Shown piece by piece: positions 48,098 through 60,661 of a DNA stretch of 64,000 nucleotides. How positions within the stretch are numbered: the first letter of the stretch is position 1; each line of letters opens with the position of its first letter. The notes beneath the pieces are model-generated. The model was not told the DNA's origin. It was given only the letters and a program-made list of their open reading frames with translations, and made no database searches. The stretch covers positions 18,964,690-19,028,689 of the forward strand of contig NC_084601.1 of assembly GCF_033807715.1 (NCBI RefSeq). The letters are read 5' to 3'. Source of the stretch: Cololabis saira (lineage: Eukaryota > Chordata > Actinopteri > Beloniformes > Belonidae). A program made the translations under genes and the position numbers.

Positions 48098-48167
<70 letters not shown>

Positions 48168-48374
48168 ACACACACGTACACACTAGTGTCGGCGACGGTG
48201 CTGGCTTTTCCCGCCAGTGCGGCGGTTGGTGGGTGGGGTTTTGGCTGAGCTTAGCAGCAACAAAGCGCCACCGCTTCCCGCCCGATATGCAAATGAGCTG
48301 GGAGTGGGCGGGGCCTGCGCCGCCCACTGCCAGCTCTTAACTGTTTCACTGCCAGAGTGGAAACGAGTCAATTA
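45511..48374. other. Intergenic; CA microsatellite, no gene recognised
   Basis: A CA tract lies at about 48100-48178. The frames at 47328-47684 and its antisense have no family resemblance. No exon structure is supported. Confidence 0.45.
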
Positions 48375-48382
48375 CTCCTCTG

Positions 48383-49145
48383 CAGTGCTGGGTAGAGTAG
48401 CCAAAAATTGTACTCAAGTAAAAGTACTGTTACTTCAGAATAATATGACTCAAGTAGAAGTAAAAAGTAGTCATCCAAATAATTACTTGAGTAAAAGTAA
48501 AAAAGTACTTGGTGAAAAAACTACTCAAGTACTGAGTAACTGTTGAGTAACGTCTGATTCATTTTTTTAACACAACCATTCAAACAGACAAAAGTACAAA
48601 ATAATCATCTCCAGGCAAATTAAATCAATAAAATAATAAAATTAATTAAAAATAATAAAAAATAGCTTAAATTAAAATAATCAAAAAAAGTGTAAAAAGT
48701 AAATTCAAGTACTTTAATAAATAATAAAATAAATAATATAATAGCAGAATAAAAAAATAAATTAAGCACAAGTAGCAAAAAATTTCAAGCCTTTGTACTT
48801 TTCTTTTTTAACCAGGCAGAACTAGAACAAGCCCATGAACTCATAGAAACTCTGTGTGTGTTTGAGTCTGTGTAAATGTGACAAAACATGCAAAAACAAG
48901 CATTTTTCCCAAAGAATCACTCAGTGATGTCATGAGATTGATGCGTACGCGGATAAAAGGGATAAAAGAAAAGTAACAGCTCAACGTAGCCTAATGTAGC
49001 GGAGTAAGAGTAACAGTTTCTTCTTCACAAATCTACTCAAGTAAAAAGTATAGTGATTCAAAACTACTCCTAAAAGTGCAAAATTTCCCAAAACTTACTC
49101 AAGTAAATGTAACGGAGTAAATGTAACTCGTTACTACCACCTCTG
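48383..49145. mobile_element. Non-autonomous hAT element (CAGTGCTGGGTAG ends)
   Basis: The left end CAGTGCTGGGTAGAGTAGCC and inverted right end CAGAGGTGGTAGTAACGAG pair imperfectly. The flanks carry the perfect 8-bp duplication CTCCTCTG (48375-48382 and 49146-49153). Repeated actcaagtaaaagta motifs fill both arms, as in a widespread fish hAT family. Confidence 0.85.
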
Positions 49146-49153
49146 CTCCTCTG

Positions 49154-52100
49154 TGAAGTAAGAATACTCCTACAAGCTAAAGCTTGGGTCAAAAACTGGA
49201 ATTAAGTTAGGTGATATAAATAAGCAACTCTGTTTTATCATGATAAAAGAATGTGTTATTCTTATATTATATGCACTATACTCAAGAGTTACGCAGTCTC
49301 ATGTTTGATCTGCTCACTTCGCCATAAAATTAAATAAACATATATAAACTCTATTTTATACCAACTGATTAGTCTGCTATATACAAGTAAACATATGCCC
49401 AGAAGTCTCATAAAAGAATATGACATGTATCCCCAAAAAAATCTATGAATGAGTTGTTAAACAACCAGTCTGTGGGGGAAAATAACCACAAAGACAAAAT
49501 AAAAAAAATGACTACAAAGTGACAGAATTAGCACAAAGAATTAAAATTAAAAATGACTTAACATTGAATTTACAGAAATAAAAGCAGAAAGACCAACCAA
49601 AAATGGATTCATGATCATGCAAAACATCTGCTGGATGGACAGCTGGAGAAGCAACACAACCACCACTGCATTTGGATCATTAACTTTGATCCTGGGTAGG
49701 ATAACTGGGGTGGTGTTTTTGTAAGTATGTATGTGTCGAAGGGGCAGTTCATCCTTAGTTAATCCAGCAAGTAAATATGTCAGCTTTGGAGCTATTTACA
49801 ACTATTTTCAAGTCCCGACATTTTTTTCAGTGTTTGATGTGTGAAAACAATGGACTTGTCTGCAGTTTCATTTAACTGTCACTCCAGTAAGATTACCAGT
49901 AAGGTGAGAGCAGTCAGTTCATTAATACTTGTGGACGCACCCTGTGACAGAGATCAACTTCAAAAAGATTCTCTGCACAAAATAGGCCGTTTCACTTTCT
50001 AAGAAAATATGGGCTATAAGTATATGACTATACTTTTGTTTTGACAGGTGAACATTCTGACTATGGATAATAAATCAGAAAAATGTAACTGGGATTACAT
50101 CAGTGTGCAATTTGCATTTCTCAAATACCTGCTTAGGTCTGAAGACGCAAATAAGCCTGGAGTTGGAGAGAGTGCTTGCAGAACTAATGTGCTGTTGGAC
50201 CTGGATAACCGGCATTGAAGAGAGCTGACAGCTGACACCACGGCAAGGGTTTTAACATGCCTTCAAGAGGACACGTCAACACAAAACATGCCTAAAGATG
50301 TTGGTTAACAGTCATGTGCGTCTAAAGAATGGAACAAGTATAAAAAAACTATGGGAATGTTTTAAAAGGGAAATCCTAAAAGGTAGAGCAAGGAAGACAT
50401 GGAAATTTGGGACAGAAACTTCAATAAGACGTTCCTTTTAAAGAAACAGAGGCACAAAAAGAACCTGATTGTGCAAAGAAAACCAGCACATCTTTTGGGG
50501 AGATGGCAGTCATTAAATCTAATGTAAATGTGCAGGTATCTATTGAAACTTTGGACTCTTTCTTCATTCCATCAATTAAAAGTGCTCTGTGTGTTTGGTA
50601 ACGATGCAATCATTCTTCAAATGTTGGCACTCCTTTTACAGATATTCCATACAGATGTGCCGTTACCTGTGTATGTGTGCAACAGCACGTGGCTGCCTCA
50701 TGTTTAAAGCATGTTACGCAACCCACAGTAACATTAGACGGCAAATATACCGGCCGAAGCGCCTGTGGACACACGTGTGCACTCACGTACCCTCTTCAGC
50801 ACATTTTACTGCCCCTCTTATATGATGGTTTAGCATTCCTAACAGACTGGTAGGTTCAGTCCGGCTACTTACGCCTCCCTCAGATGTTTTAGATACTCCC
50901 CCTGCACTTTCCATGTGTACATTTATCCAGTGAGCGCACATGCGGCTTCAAGCTGCTCGGGCCGATTCCTGGGAAACGTCGGTATGAAGCAGGTGTCCAA
51001 GCTCCCACTGACCACGAGGCCCGTTCACATGCTGGCATGCCCACCAACGAGCACACAGTACACATTACAACATCATTACCTAAGTACTCAGTACTTACTT
51101 AGATTACCCTCATCTATGTACTCACACCTGTGAAGACAGGCATGAAAGCACAATTACTGAGAAGAACCTGCTGCAGGTGCACATTTTTCCATCGTGAGAA
51201 TGTGTGAAAATAAAACGAGCCTTAGCAAGCCTCAGGTATTGAAACCTGTGTAAAGAACTATTTTACAGCGGTATTTTTTTATTAATTTGATTTATTAGTT
51301 CATTTTTCTAATATTTCTTCATATTACTTGTGCATCATTTAGAGTTCAGTTTTTTTTTTTTTACACTTTTGCTTCAAGTGACTCAGTTCTGTTGTTATAT
51401 GTCAAAACAATGATTCAAAGTCACGTGCAATGCAACACAAAATACCAGATCTTTTTTGTTGTTCTTATAAAGTTTTAGATAACAGGGACAATGCACATTA
51501 ATAACACATTTAAACAAATGTAAAATGTGCCAGAATTAGCCAAAAAGGCTATTTTGCATCCGCTGTCCCTGGATTGGTGTAAAAATAGTCAACCTAAAAG
51601 AAAAAATTATTAAGTTTGTTTGTTTAGTTATTTTTCCTGAAGGCTGATGGGTTGTGGACATGCACATATCAAGTAGTCTTGTGTACTTTGAGGTAAATTC
51701 AGAGGAGATCAAGACATCAGGACCATTATGCAGAAACAGGGTGGAGTTAACGGTTAACATTTCCAAGTATTAATGTGTTTCTGATCTCTTGTTTTGAATC
51801 TTTAATCCTGTCATACGAGAGTGTACTCACACAAACCCACGTGTAAACACTCTGCTCTGCACATTTGGTCCGGTACAACAGTTGGTGGCTGGCCTGAATG
51901 CCACTCGGGGTGATTTACATTTGGCAAACGACTGTAACTGATATGAAGCATGTCGGGAGTGGTGCTGATTAGTTGGTTGTGTGACAGGGAGACAAAAAGC
52001 ACTTGTTGTGTGTGCCAAGTCGAAGCTCTGTGAAAGGCGGCAAGGGAAGCCGGTGGCGGGAAACTGCTGAAAACATATCTCACTCTATTTGCCTGATAAA

Positions 52101-53439
52101 GAGTCTCCTCCGCGGAGCAGTTAACGGTTGATCGGCGTGGGCTGAGCCCGGCCTCTGTGGCGGGAAGGGGAAGGGAAGGCAGTGGACGCAAATAAATACG
52201 AGGGACATTTGCAAAACATGTCAGGTGAATTTCAGATTGATTTGTGATAACTTTTGAGTGTTTGAAGAAGAGAGCAGAACAGTTTCACATCCTTGAAGTT
52301 ATTTATTGTTTCATAACTTTAGTCACACAAAAGTAATTGGCTCTTTTGTGGCAGTGTTAGATGCTGTAGTCACGTCAAAACAGTTAGAATCTTCGATGAA
52401 ATTTTACTTGAACATTTTACTTGAAAGAGGTTTTTTTTTAATGATTATTATTTTCATGAAAAGACCATTTTAAGTATGAAAGAGTTGAAAAGACAAAGCC
52501 ACTCCATGCACACAGCTGCAGTTCACCCCTGCACATCTTATGTAGCTGTCTGTTGTTTTGTACATCATATTATCCAAGTAACTGTCGTGTTATTGCTTCT
52601 CTGAATTTGAACGCATGCCATTAGGGAAGTAAACTGAGACACTGGTTCCTTATTTACTGCATGTCAGTTAGGGCACAACGCCAGGCCCGTGGATACTTGT
52701 CATCATCATATACGGGCAAAATAGACTTCTGTGTACAAGATGTGTCTCGTGGATTTATTTGACATCGGCCTTCAAACTTGACGCACTGGTTTTATTTAAT
52801 AAGATGACAAAGAACCAGCCTGCTGCTCTCTTTTCCATATTTAACTCCTGCCAGCCCTCCTGTGTCCCCCTGCCCTACTTTACACCTTCCAGCACTTGCT
52901 CTGTATGGCACAATCCGATGGACCAATAAGGCCAAGCCCACGACATGCCTGCAGTTTATACATCAGTTAAATATACTTTTAGTCTTATAACATGCTGACA
53001 TTGAAGACCTTAAACAAATGATGAAATTGTACCTTTAGAAATAAGTTAAATACTAAGCTTTACAGCTTATCTGGAGTATAAAGGGAATTATTACTTCATC
53101 ATTGTTAGCACAGGTGTCTGGGTTAAATAAAACCTCATCTGACTAGATCAACAAGTAGAAGGTTATTTGAGGTTACAGATCAGTTTACTGTAATTTGTAT
53201 AGATTATGCTCTCCCTCAGAATGATCCTTTGCTACCCCCTTGTGGTGAACAAGTGCTTGCTACAGTAGGAGATCGCTTTGCACAGCGGTTAGACTGATAA
53301 ATAATATCTTCTATTATAAGAAAACATTTGAAAAATCTCCAGGGGAACCAGACTTGGGTAGTGTGTTCATATATTTTGACTGATAGTAACGTGATACAAT
53401 AATAAATATATAGGCAGTACAAACAAGAAGAACACACGC
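49154..53439. other. Intergenic; one LINE tail fragment at about 51470-51590
   Basis: At about 51470-51590 there is a fish LINE-tail-like block (agggacaatgcacattaata, then aaggctattttgcatccgct and gtccctgg). Elsewhere nothing beyond AT-rich sequence was recognised. Confidence 0.45.
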
Positions 53440-54217
53440 GTCATCAATGATTTTATTTTTGACTACAGGCTTTATCAAAAAGAAACATTTTAAGCCTAAT
53501 ATTTAAGTTATAAAGAGTGAAAGAGTGCCTGCTTCCCAAACATTCACAAGAAGCCGTTTCCAGAAGAGAGGAGCCTGAAAACTGAAGGCTCTGATGTTAC
53601 TTCACTGAAATCCTCTACGGGGATGATCTGGAGCTACATGCTCCTTAAGATAAAAGGGAGCTAGGAGCTAGGGGAAGAATTTCAAATTCTGTCCTGAATT
53701 AAACAGTAATGCCAACGGAGTGAAGCAGAGTGGAGAAGTATTGATAATTCTCATCACAACTCTTGCTGCAACATTTTGGATCAGCTGGATACATGGTTCA
53801 AAAACCATTTAAAGAGAATTCTACTAACAAGGAATTGCAGTAGTCCAAAATAAATGCATTGAATAGTATTTCTGCATCACTCTGGGATAGGATTTCCCTT
53901 ATTTTTACAATTTCATGAAAAACTAGCACATTTTAGAAACCTGTTTAATATGTGATTTGAAGGACAAAACTTGGTTAATATTCATGAATAATTAAATAAC
54001 TCCAAGGTCCTGACAGTAGTAGTAGGGATGCTATCTAGTCATTTAATTAGTGGACAGTCTATTTCTAAAATACCCAGGTCCAAAGACAACAACCTAAATG
54101 AAAATTAGCAGTCATCTTTGATGTATTTATGCCATTCAGATAATAGCACCTGATGGAAGCATATATAGAGTAAAAAGTAACGAGACAAGTACAGAACCCT
54201 GTGGAACACCTTGGTAT

Positions 54218-55540
54218 ATGATGAAAAGGCCCCATTCACATGGGTCCATGGTTAACCACCCTGAAGAATTACTGAAAAAGGGAAAAATTTACAATAAATT
54301 GAACCAAACGGATAATAAGGGTGGTTGCCAAGGATACCAGAACGACTTTCAAAGAAAATCAAGACAAATTCAAAAGTCAATGTTAATCAGATTGCACCAT
54401 CCATCATTGTTTGAGCCAAAGTTGATTCAATGGAAAACAATTGAGGAGGACTTTTCTGATGAATGCAAATCATACAAAAGACATTGCTGGAATGTATCAT
54501 CAACACACATACTCACAAGCCACAAAGTTCTGGGAGAATCTTTGATTTTTGGCAAGTCACATCAGCTCTATGTTTGCAGACGTAAAAATGAAGCATTCAA
54601 CAGACAACATTGTAGCCACTGTTAAACCTGAAGGAGTTCTCAGTTATGCTCTGGGACTGTGTTTCTGCAACTGGCAAAGGGTGTTGTTGAATCTGTGCAA
54701 GATACAATGAAATCTCAAGACTATCGAGGGTTTCTGGATCAAAATGCCAGAAATATAGGTCTCAGTTGCAGGTCATGGGTCCTCCAGCTGTAAAGACCCA
54801 TAACAAACAGCTTCAAACACCACATCCTGTTGAACATGTGTTAAAGCAGTGGTCCTCAACCTTTTTTCAGTGATGTACCCCCTGTGAAATATTTTTTCAG
54901 CCAAGTACCCCCTAACCAGCGCAAAACACTTTTGGTTGTAAAAAAAAAGGACCTAAAACAGAGCACTGTGCCATCAGTAACTGATTTATTAAACATAAAA
55001 ATATTGCTGCTATGCTTCAACCACGACTCCATCGTTGGTCCAAGTGATTGACAGGTGAAGCCAGGTGGCATTTGACAGGTTACTGTAGGTGGAACCATCC
55101 TGGTGTGGGGGATACTCTGCAGTTTTAGGATAATAAGTTGAATAGCCTACTCCTGAAGATAAAATTCATTTTCTGAATTTAGACTTATATTTTCCTCAAT
55201 TATTTATGAAATATTTATTTTTAAAGGATTTTTGCATGGATGTTACTTTTTAAATATATGTATATTTTAAAATCTCACGTACCCCCTGGAGTGCCTTCAC
55301 GTGCCCCCAGGGGTACGCATACCCCCATTGGAGAACCACTGTGTTAAAGGAGCTGAAACACAGTCTGGAGAAGACGTCCTTCAAACCTGAATCAGCTGGA
55401 GGAGTTTGTTCATGAGTTGACAGAAAATACCTGGTGCAGAAGTCTCACTGAGAGTTACAGAAATAATTTTATTGCCTCAAAAGGTTGTCAAACAAAAGTG
55501 TATTAAGTTGAGGTCCTTGACCACTTTCACTCTTTATTTT
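54218..55540 (+). pseudogene. Tc1-like transposase relic interrupted by a hAT MITE
   Basis: The plus-strand frame 54218-54625 and its continuation resemble a Tc1/mariner transposase: LGESLIFGKSHQLYVCRRKN, then EAFNRQHCSHC, VKPEGVLSYALG (for the usual VKxGGGSVMLWG), with later pieces near 54640-54830 and 55350-55440. Frameshifts and substitutions remove a working catalytic core. It is inserted in the LINE relic. Confidence 0.75.
54847..55341. mobile_element. Non-autonomous hAT element in the Tc1 relic
   Basis: The left end CAGTGGTCCTCAACC and inverted right end CAGTGGTTCTCC are flanked by the perfect 8-bp duplication TGTTAAAG (54839-54846 and 55342-55349). Internal gtacccc motifs recur near both ends. 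Confidence 0.9.
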
Positions 55541-56111
55541 CTTCTTTAAAAAAAAAAATCTGTTAAACCACAGTTTAAAAGCAACATTAGTTTTTCTTTA
55601 GTCAAGTGTTAGTAAATTATTATTATTTTTGCCAGTTGCAACTTATTTTAATGACCACTGTATAATGTTTATTCTTAAATGGAAGAGTACCAAAAAATGA
55701 GTGCATGCTTGTATGACTCAAACCAAACTAATGTGGTTTCTTTAACACCAACAACACGTTCAAGACTTAAAAAAACAAAAGAACAAAACATGTATTAAAT
55801 GCAGCTTAACAGTACATGTCTTTTGTCTGAGGACATGAGGAGATCATTTGTGACCTTCACCACCACTATTTCCATACTCTGATGCAATCTGAGTCCTCAT
55901 TGAAACTCATACATTTTTTATACTTACCTGCACAGGGTCACGGGGGATCTGCTGGCAAAAGGCAGGGATAGACACATCACCAGTCCATCGCAGGACTGAC
56001 CACAAATATATAGACCGACTGATTGTCAATCAACCTAACAAGCATGTTATTGTACTGTGGGGGGAAACCGGAGTACCCGTAGAAAACCCACACAAGCCAG
56101 AGGAGAGTATA

Positions 56112-56953
56112 CAGGACTGTCTCAGAAAATTAGAATATTGTGATAAAGTTCTTTATTTTCTGTATAGCAATTAAAAAAGCAAAAATGTCATACATTCTGG
56201 ATTCATTACAAATCAACTGAAATATTGCAGATCTCTTAAAGAATTTTCCCTACTGAATTGAATAAAATCAGTCTGAATTCCCCCTTATAAAAGCTTTTTT
56301 CCTTACTAGTTTTATTACTTTACTAATTTAATTACGTATTTATATAAGTTCCTTTTATTTCATTATGTCTGTTTATTATTTATTTTATTCAGTCTGTTGC
56401 ACTTTAGGTTAAAGCATTTTAAAATATGTCACATTAGGGTCAGTTTTATGTTCCCTTGTTACTCTTTCTGGATTTCTAATGCTGTTTTATTCGTCATGCT
56501 CAATTCACTCAGCTGTTGTAGTCTTTTCTATTAATGACGTCATTATATATACTACATTTTTTTAATTGTTGTTTATTATTACTGTTGTAATTGGACATGT
56601 ACATTACTACCTGCCCTGGGAACACCTGAATGTGTTTTCACTAATTGTAACGTCTGACCTTTCAATAAAGTTTCTATAAAAAAAAAAAAAAATTAAATAT
56701 TGCAAGCCTTTTATTATTTTATTATTGCTGATTATGGTTTACAGTTTAAGATTAAGATTCCCAGAATATTCTAATTTTTTGAGATAGGATATTTGAGTTT
56801 TCTTAAGCTGTAAACCATGATCAGCAATATTAAAATAATAAAAGGCTTGCAATATTTCAGTTGATTTGTAATGAATCCAGAATGTATGACATTTTTGTTT
56901 TTGTAATTGCATTACAGAAAATCACAATATTCTAATTTTCTGAGACAGTCCTG
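56112..56953. mobile_element. Mariner-type palindromic MITE carrying an A-tailed insertion
   Basis: The ends CAGGACTGTCTCAGAAAATT and its inverse are flanked by TA (56110-56111, 56954-56955), the Tc1/mariner duplication. Without the insertion at 56230-56694 it would be about 367 bp and nearly palindromic. The centre (56762-56790) carries a degenerate inverse of the terminus (ctaattttttgagatagga). Confidence 0.85.
56230..56694 (+). mobile_element. Poly(A)-tailed retroelement or retrocopy fragment
   Basis: The sequence ends in AATAAA (56664-56669) and a pure A-run (56678-56692). It is flanked by the 10-bp duplication AAATATTGCA (56220-56229 and 56695-56704), the signature of LINE-machinery insertion. 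The body is 3'-UTR-like without a frame, so it may be an L1-type LINE tail or a retroposed mRNA end. Confidence 0.75.
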
Positions 56954-57240
56954 TATATTCCTGCCAGGCCTGGGACTGAGTCAATCCAGGAACCTTCTTG
57001 CTGTGAGGTAACAATTATAATCACTAATCCACAACTGAGCCATCAGGACTAGGTTTATTTTAAGTAGATGTTTGATGGCAGTGACCTTAATAATGATATA
57101 GCATGATAAAGACTGACTGATTACATCCAACAAGAAATTATAATTTCAGGGAAAAATCTGCTTGAAAACTCTGGTTGGAATGGCAATTAAGAGACTTGTT
57201 GATTGGTTCAATAACGTGATTATTCCTGACAGTTTAGAAC

Positions 57241-57903
57241 CAAGGGTGTCAAACTCATTTTGCTTTGCGGGCCGGATTTGACCAATTTCTTTCTCGCGGG
57301 CCGCACGCTCAAAATACCAAAACGGTGCGGAAAATGTTTTCTCTAATTCTTTTTTTTTTTTACTATTGTTATGTAATCCAATATCAGTTTAGTTAATTAG
57401 CTTTTTATAGGAAATTTAATTAAAAGCAAAATCTTTCTTATTACATCCGAGAGTGTTTCTTTGTGATTTTTCCAGTACAATTAAGTGTATTCATTTTTAA
57501 AAATTGGCGCGGATATTTATGCCAGTGTCCCGAAAAAGTCAGCACTTCTTTTTTGACTGTTTTACTTTGTCACTATCCTCGTGTTCAAAACTGAAATTCT
57601 CCGAATAAATATCTTCTATCATCTTTTTTAGCAGTGATATTTTTCCTGCGAAAATATATAATAGTAGTCAGTTAATAAAAATAAACGACCGTCTACAAAA
57701 AAATAAAATCGGCAAATGCATTCTAGAAAACAAAACAAATGTCGAAAACTGCTCTATTTGTGGAATAATGATGGATTTGTAGAAGAAATATACTATCGGA
57801 TATGCTGCGATTCATGGCAATTATTTATGCCTTCCTTTTTAGTAAATTAACATTTCGTTTTTTTGTGTTGGAAACCTCTCTCGGGCCACATTTGACACCC
57901 CTG
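57241..57903. mobile_element. Non-autonomous hAT element (CARGGGTGTCAAA ends)
   Basis: The left end CAAGGGTGTCAAACTCATT and inverted right end CAGGGGTGTCAAATGTGGCC match the common vertebrate hAT MITE with adjoining gggccg motifs. The flanks GTTTAGAAC (57232-57240) and GTTTAGAC (57904-57911) agree apart from one extra A. It is inserted in the LINE relic. Confidence 0.8.
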
Positions 57904-58764
57904 GTTTAGACAGTCCAAAGCTGCTCTATTCAACAACACATCAGAGGAGCAGTAACAGGGGTGCTACGGTTTTATCTCTTATGGAAACAATCTTATTCCT
58001 GAAAAAGGTCTTGAAGTCATCACTAATGAGAGATAAAGAAATAAATAGCTCAACAGAGTCAGGCTTTTTAGTCAGCTTGGCAACAGTACTGAAACGAAAC
58101 CTGGAGTTTTTCTTACTTTCTTTCTTCATTTAATGTTAACAAGCCTCTCTAGACTTGTGAAGAACTGCCGTCTACATGTTACAGTCTCTTGTAACATTTT
58201 CTATCTTAGTGGAACATCATAATCCCTCAAGCTCTCTTAAAGTCTGCGTTAAGGCATGCAGCTCTGAAGTAAATCATGGGACTAGCTTCCTCTGACTTAT
58301 TACGTTTTTACCTCGGAGGACATGCATGCTACTGTCAACAACACACTACCTTAGCTGAAGTAGTCTCTGTAGCTGTCTTTTATTGAATTGGGACAGGTGG
58401 AAAACTGAAATGGAGTTGTTTCTTTAAAATGTGTCTTTTAATTTAGGCTAAAAGAAAAAGCAAATGTATTTGTTTGTTTTATGGGGTTGGTTAGCTGCCC
58501 ACTTCTGCTCGGCAACAGATTACATAGGCAGCATTCTGCAGGTGTGACATCAGACTTGGAATAAGCTCTTGAACAGTGGGGCTGTGAGTTTTGTTGAAGC
58601 TTTTTTTCGCATTCAAAAACAGAAAATAAATCCATAATTCTGGGTTCTGTTGGCTGTCATTAATGATAATTCAAAGGGAGCAAAAGAGAGACAGAGTGTA
58701 CCTGTCCCAGGTGAGACACATTAGTTATTGGAACGACTCATGAACAGACAGAACATCAGGAGTT

Positions 58765-60597
58765 GAATGTAATAAATGACAAGTTTATTGTTGCACAAAA
58801 TATACAAAATAACAAGCAAATGGACAGCCCCTGCCCCGTCCCCCCTCGGCGTCCCTCCCCTCCCTCTGGTTCATTTGCCATAATGAAGCTGAATTTCTGA
58901 AACCTATGACTACAGCAAGTCCGATGGTCCAAGCCAAACGCATGGGAATTCTGAGAGACGACACATACCCAATTTCAGCATCACTGAACGATTAAAAATG
59001 AATAAAAACACCTTATTTACACACTTCCGTCAGAACTTTTACAGCATGCCATCTATGTATTTATACAGAATATGTTTGTGCACATACCCCTGTATAGAAA
59101 ATATATTATAAGACCAAATTAACTTAGGCTAAGGTCTATAGACATCCAAGGTACAGCACTTCTTTGTAATCTCCTTTTTGATTTTTTATTTAAGTTTTAT
59201 GACTTAATCAGTCTCCTGCTCAAAAAAAAAGGTATCCTTGAATGATGGTGGTTGTGTTTTTTTTCCTTGAGGATCCAAGCAGACCATGTAGTTGAGAGAA
59301 GGCTCATGCATTAGGACTCTCAGATATCTCTTAAACTGCCCGTGTCTCCGCCCGACTGCTCTCATGTGTCAATTCATAGTTTCTTGACCTCGCATATACT
59401 AAAAAATGATCAGTGATACAGAACTTAAAAGAACCCTTGTACACTTGCTTGATAAAGTAAAAAGAGCATGATCTACTGGGCTTTGGCACTGGGTGAACAA
59501 GTAAAGGTTGCTGTAGTGTCCCACAATGCCTCTTTTGGACCTTTGTCCCTGTTTTTGGACTTATCTGAAAACAGAGAGTAGCTGATAGCTGAGTTGATGC
59601 AGCATTTGAGAAAAGAAAAGAAAAGAAAAAAAATGATTGATGATTTTTTCCTTCCTTCTTGCTTTTGGCAACAGCCAAATGGTATCTAAGAAACTAGAAA
59701 TCTTAACCAAATCAGCACCATGGAGAGAGACAGATGCAAAAAAGTAGGACACTGTTCAAGTAAAGCCAGGCATCTTACATAGGTTTTGTGCTGGAACTAT
59801 GACGTCAGGGCAGACTGCATGGGTGGATCTTTGCGTTGTTGTGCCAAGGAAAAACCACAAATCAAGTGGATGGGTGGATGAGTGGGAAGATGGAGAGCAA
59901 TGAAGAAGTCAGGGTAAAAACAGAGGCTTCCTAAAAAAAAGCCACTCCTTTCCTTTCATCCTGTCTCCCAGCTGCACCGATGTAAAAAAGAAGTGACGCA
60001 GGTGGAAGCAAATCTCCGGACTTGGTCCATCACATTGCTTCGTGACTCACCCGACCAGTGGGCTCAGACTGAGAGGCAACGCCGCCGTCTGTGCAGCCTC
60101 AACGGCCTCAGCTGAATGTGTGTGTGAGACAGGGAGGATTGAGAAGGGTTCAGGGAACTGGTTTAGGGTCAGATTTCAGAGGGAAAGGAGATGGCATTTG
60201 TTTTCAAAGTGTGTGCAAAAATACTTGTCAGACTACTGCTGGAACATGTACCCTTTTTTTGTACATTTTGGTTCTGACCTTAACATTTTCCAACATAGCT
60301 TCCTCCTGTATCCTACCTACTCTTAATCTGCTGCTTGTGTTTCGCTTCTTTAATATATATCTATATCTTCTTTTCAGGCTTTTTTTCTCTTTTCTTACTT
60401 TACAAAATGAGAGACAGAATGAAGAACAGCTGACAATATATATAATTAAATTCCTCTTCTTGTTATCATCAGGTCACTCTTCGCCTGGAAATTATTTATT
60501 TTGTTTGCTGTAAACAAACAGGTTTGTTTCCTCGTCTCCGACTTCTCGCCTCCTCCTTCCAGTGCACTCCCACTTTTCTCCCCCTCCCCTCTTTCTT
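58765..60597 (-). terminator. CYRI 3' UTR and poly(A) signal
   Basis: On the minus strand, AATAAA lies at 58789-58784, followed by a GT-rich and T-rich stretch, giving a 3' UTR of about 1.8 kb. No coding frame with family similarity occurs in it. The placement of cleavage near 58765 is inferred. Confidence 0.6.
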
Positions 60598-60661
60598 TCA
60601 TTGCAGCAGGGCTCTGATTTGTTTGGAGGTGCTGTCATCATTTAGATGCCGTGTTGTGTAC
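60598..60661 (-). CDS. CYRI last coding exon
   Basis: After CGTCAG the exon completes the Arg codon and encodes [20 protein letters not shown], then TGA at 60600-60598. It is short and easily missed because it overlaps larger chance frames on both strands. Confidence 0.94.

Larger units (their letters stand above)
55930..57050 (-). mobile_element. SINE (V-SINE-like) split by a mariner-type MITE
   Basis: On the minus strand the tRNA-like head is at about 57045-56980 (ctcacagcaagaaggttcct). The body at 56111-55930 includes the fish core-type block (tactccggtttccccccaca, then agtccatcg-type sequence in inverse). The two halves are separated by the TA-flanked element at 56112-56953. Confidence 0.7.
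53440..58330 (-). mobile_element. L2-like LINE relic, repeatedly interrupted
   Basis: Minus-strand pieces are colinear with one fish LINE. 58129-57941 has the endonuclease-RT linker (SRFRFSTVAKLTKKPDS, then FFRNKIVSIRDK). About 55905-55810 is an RT-region fragment. 54207-54188 has the RT motif GVPQGSV followed by LLFTLYMLP. 54180-53450 is the remaining 3' part. Stops and indels abound. Insertions between the pieces include a Tc1-like element, three other DNA elements, a SINE and an A-tailed retroelement. Confidence 0.7.

Noticed and set aside
59331..59752. 115- and 63-codon minus-strand frames downstream of the CYRI stop
   Set aside because: They lie in the CYRI 3' UTR and show no family resemblance; the true last exon is at 60598-60661.
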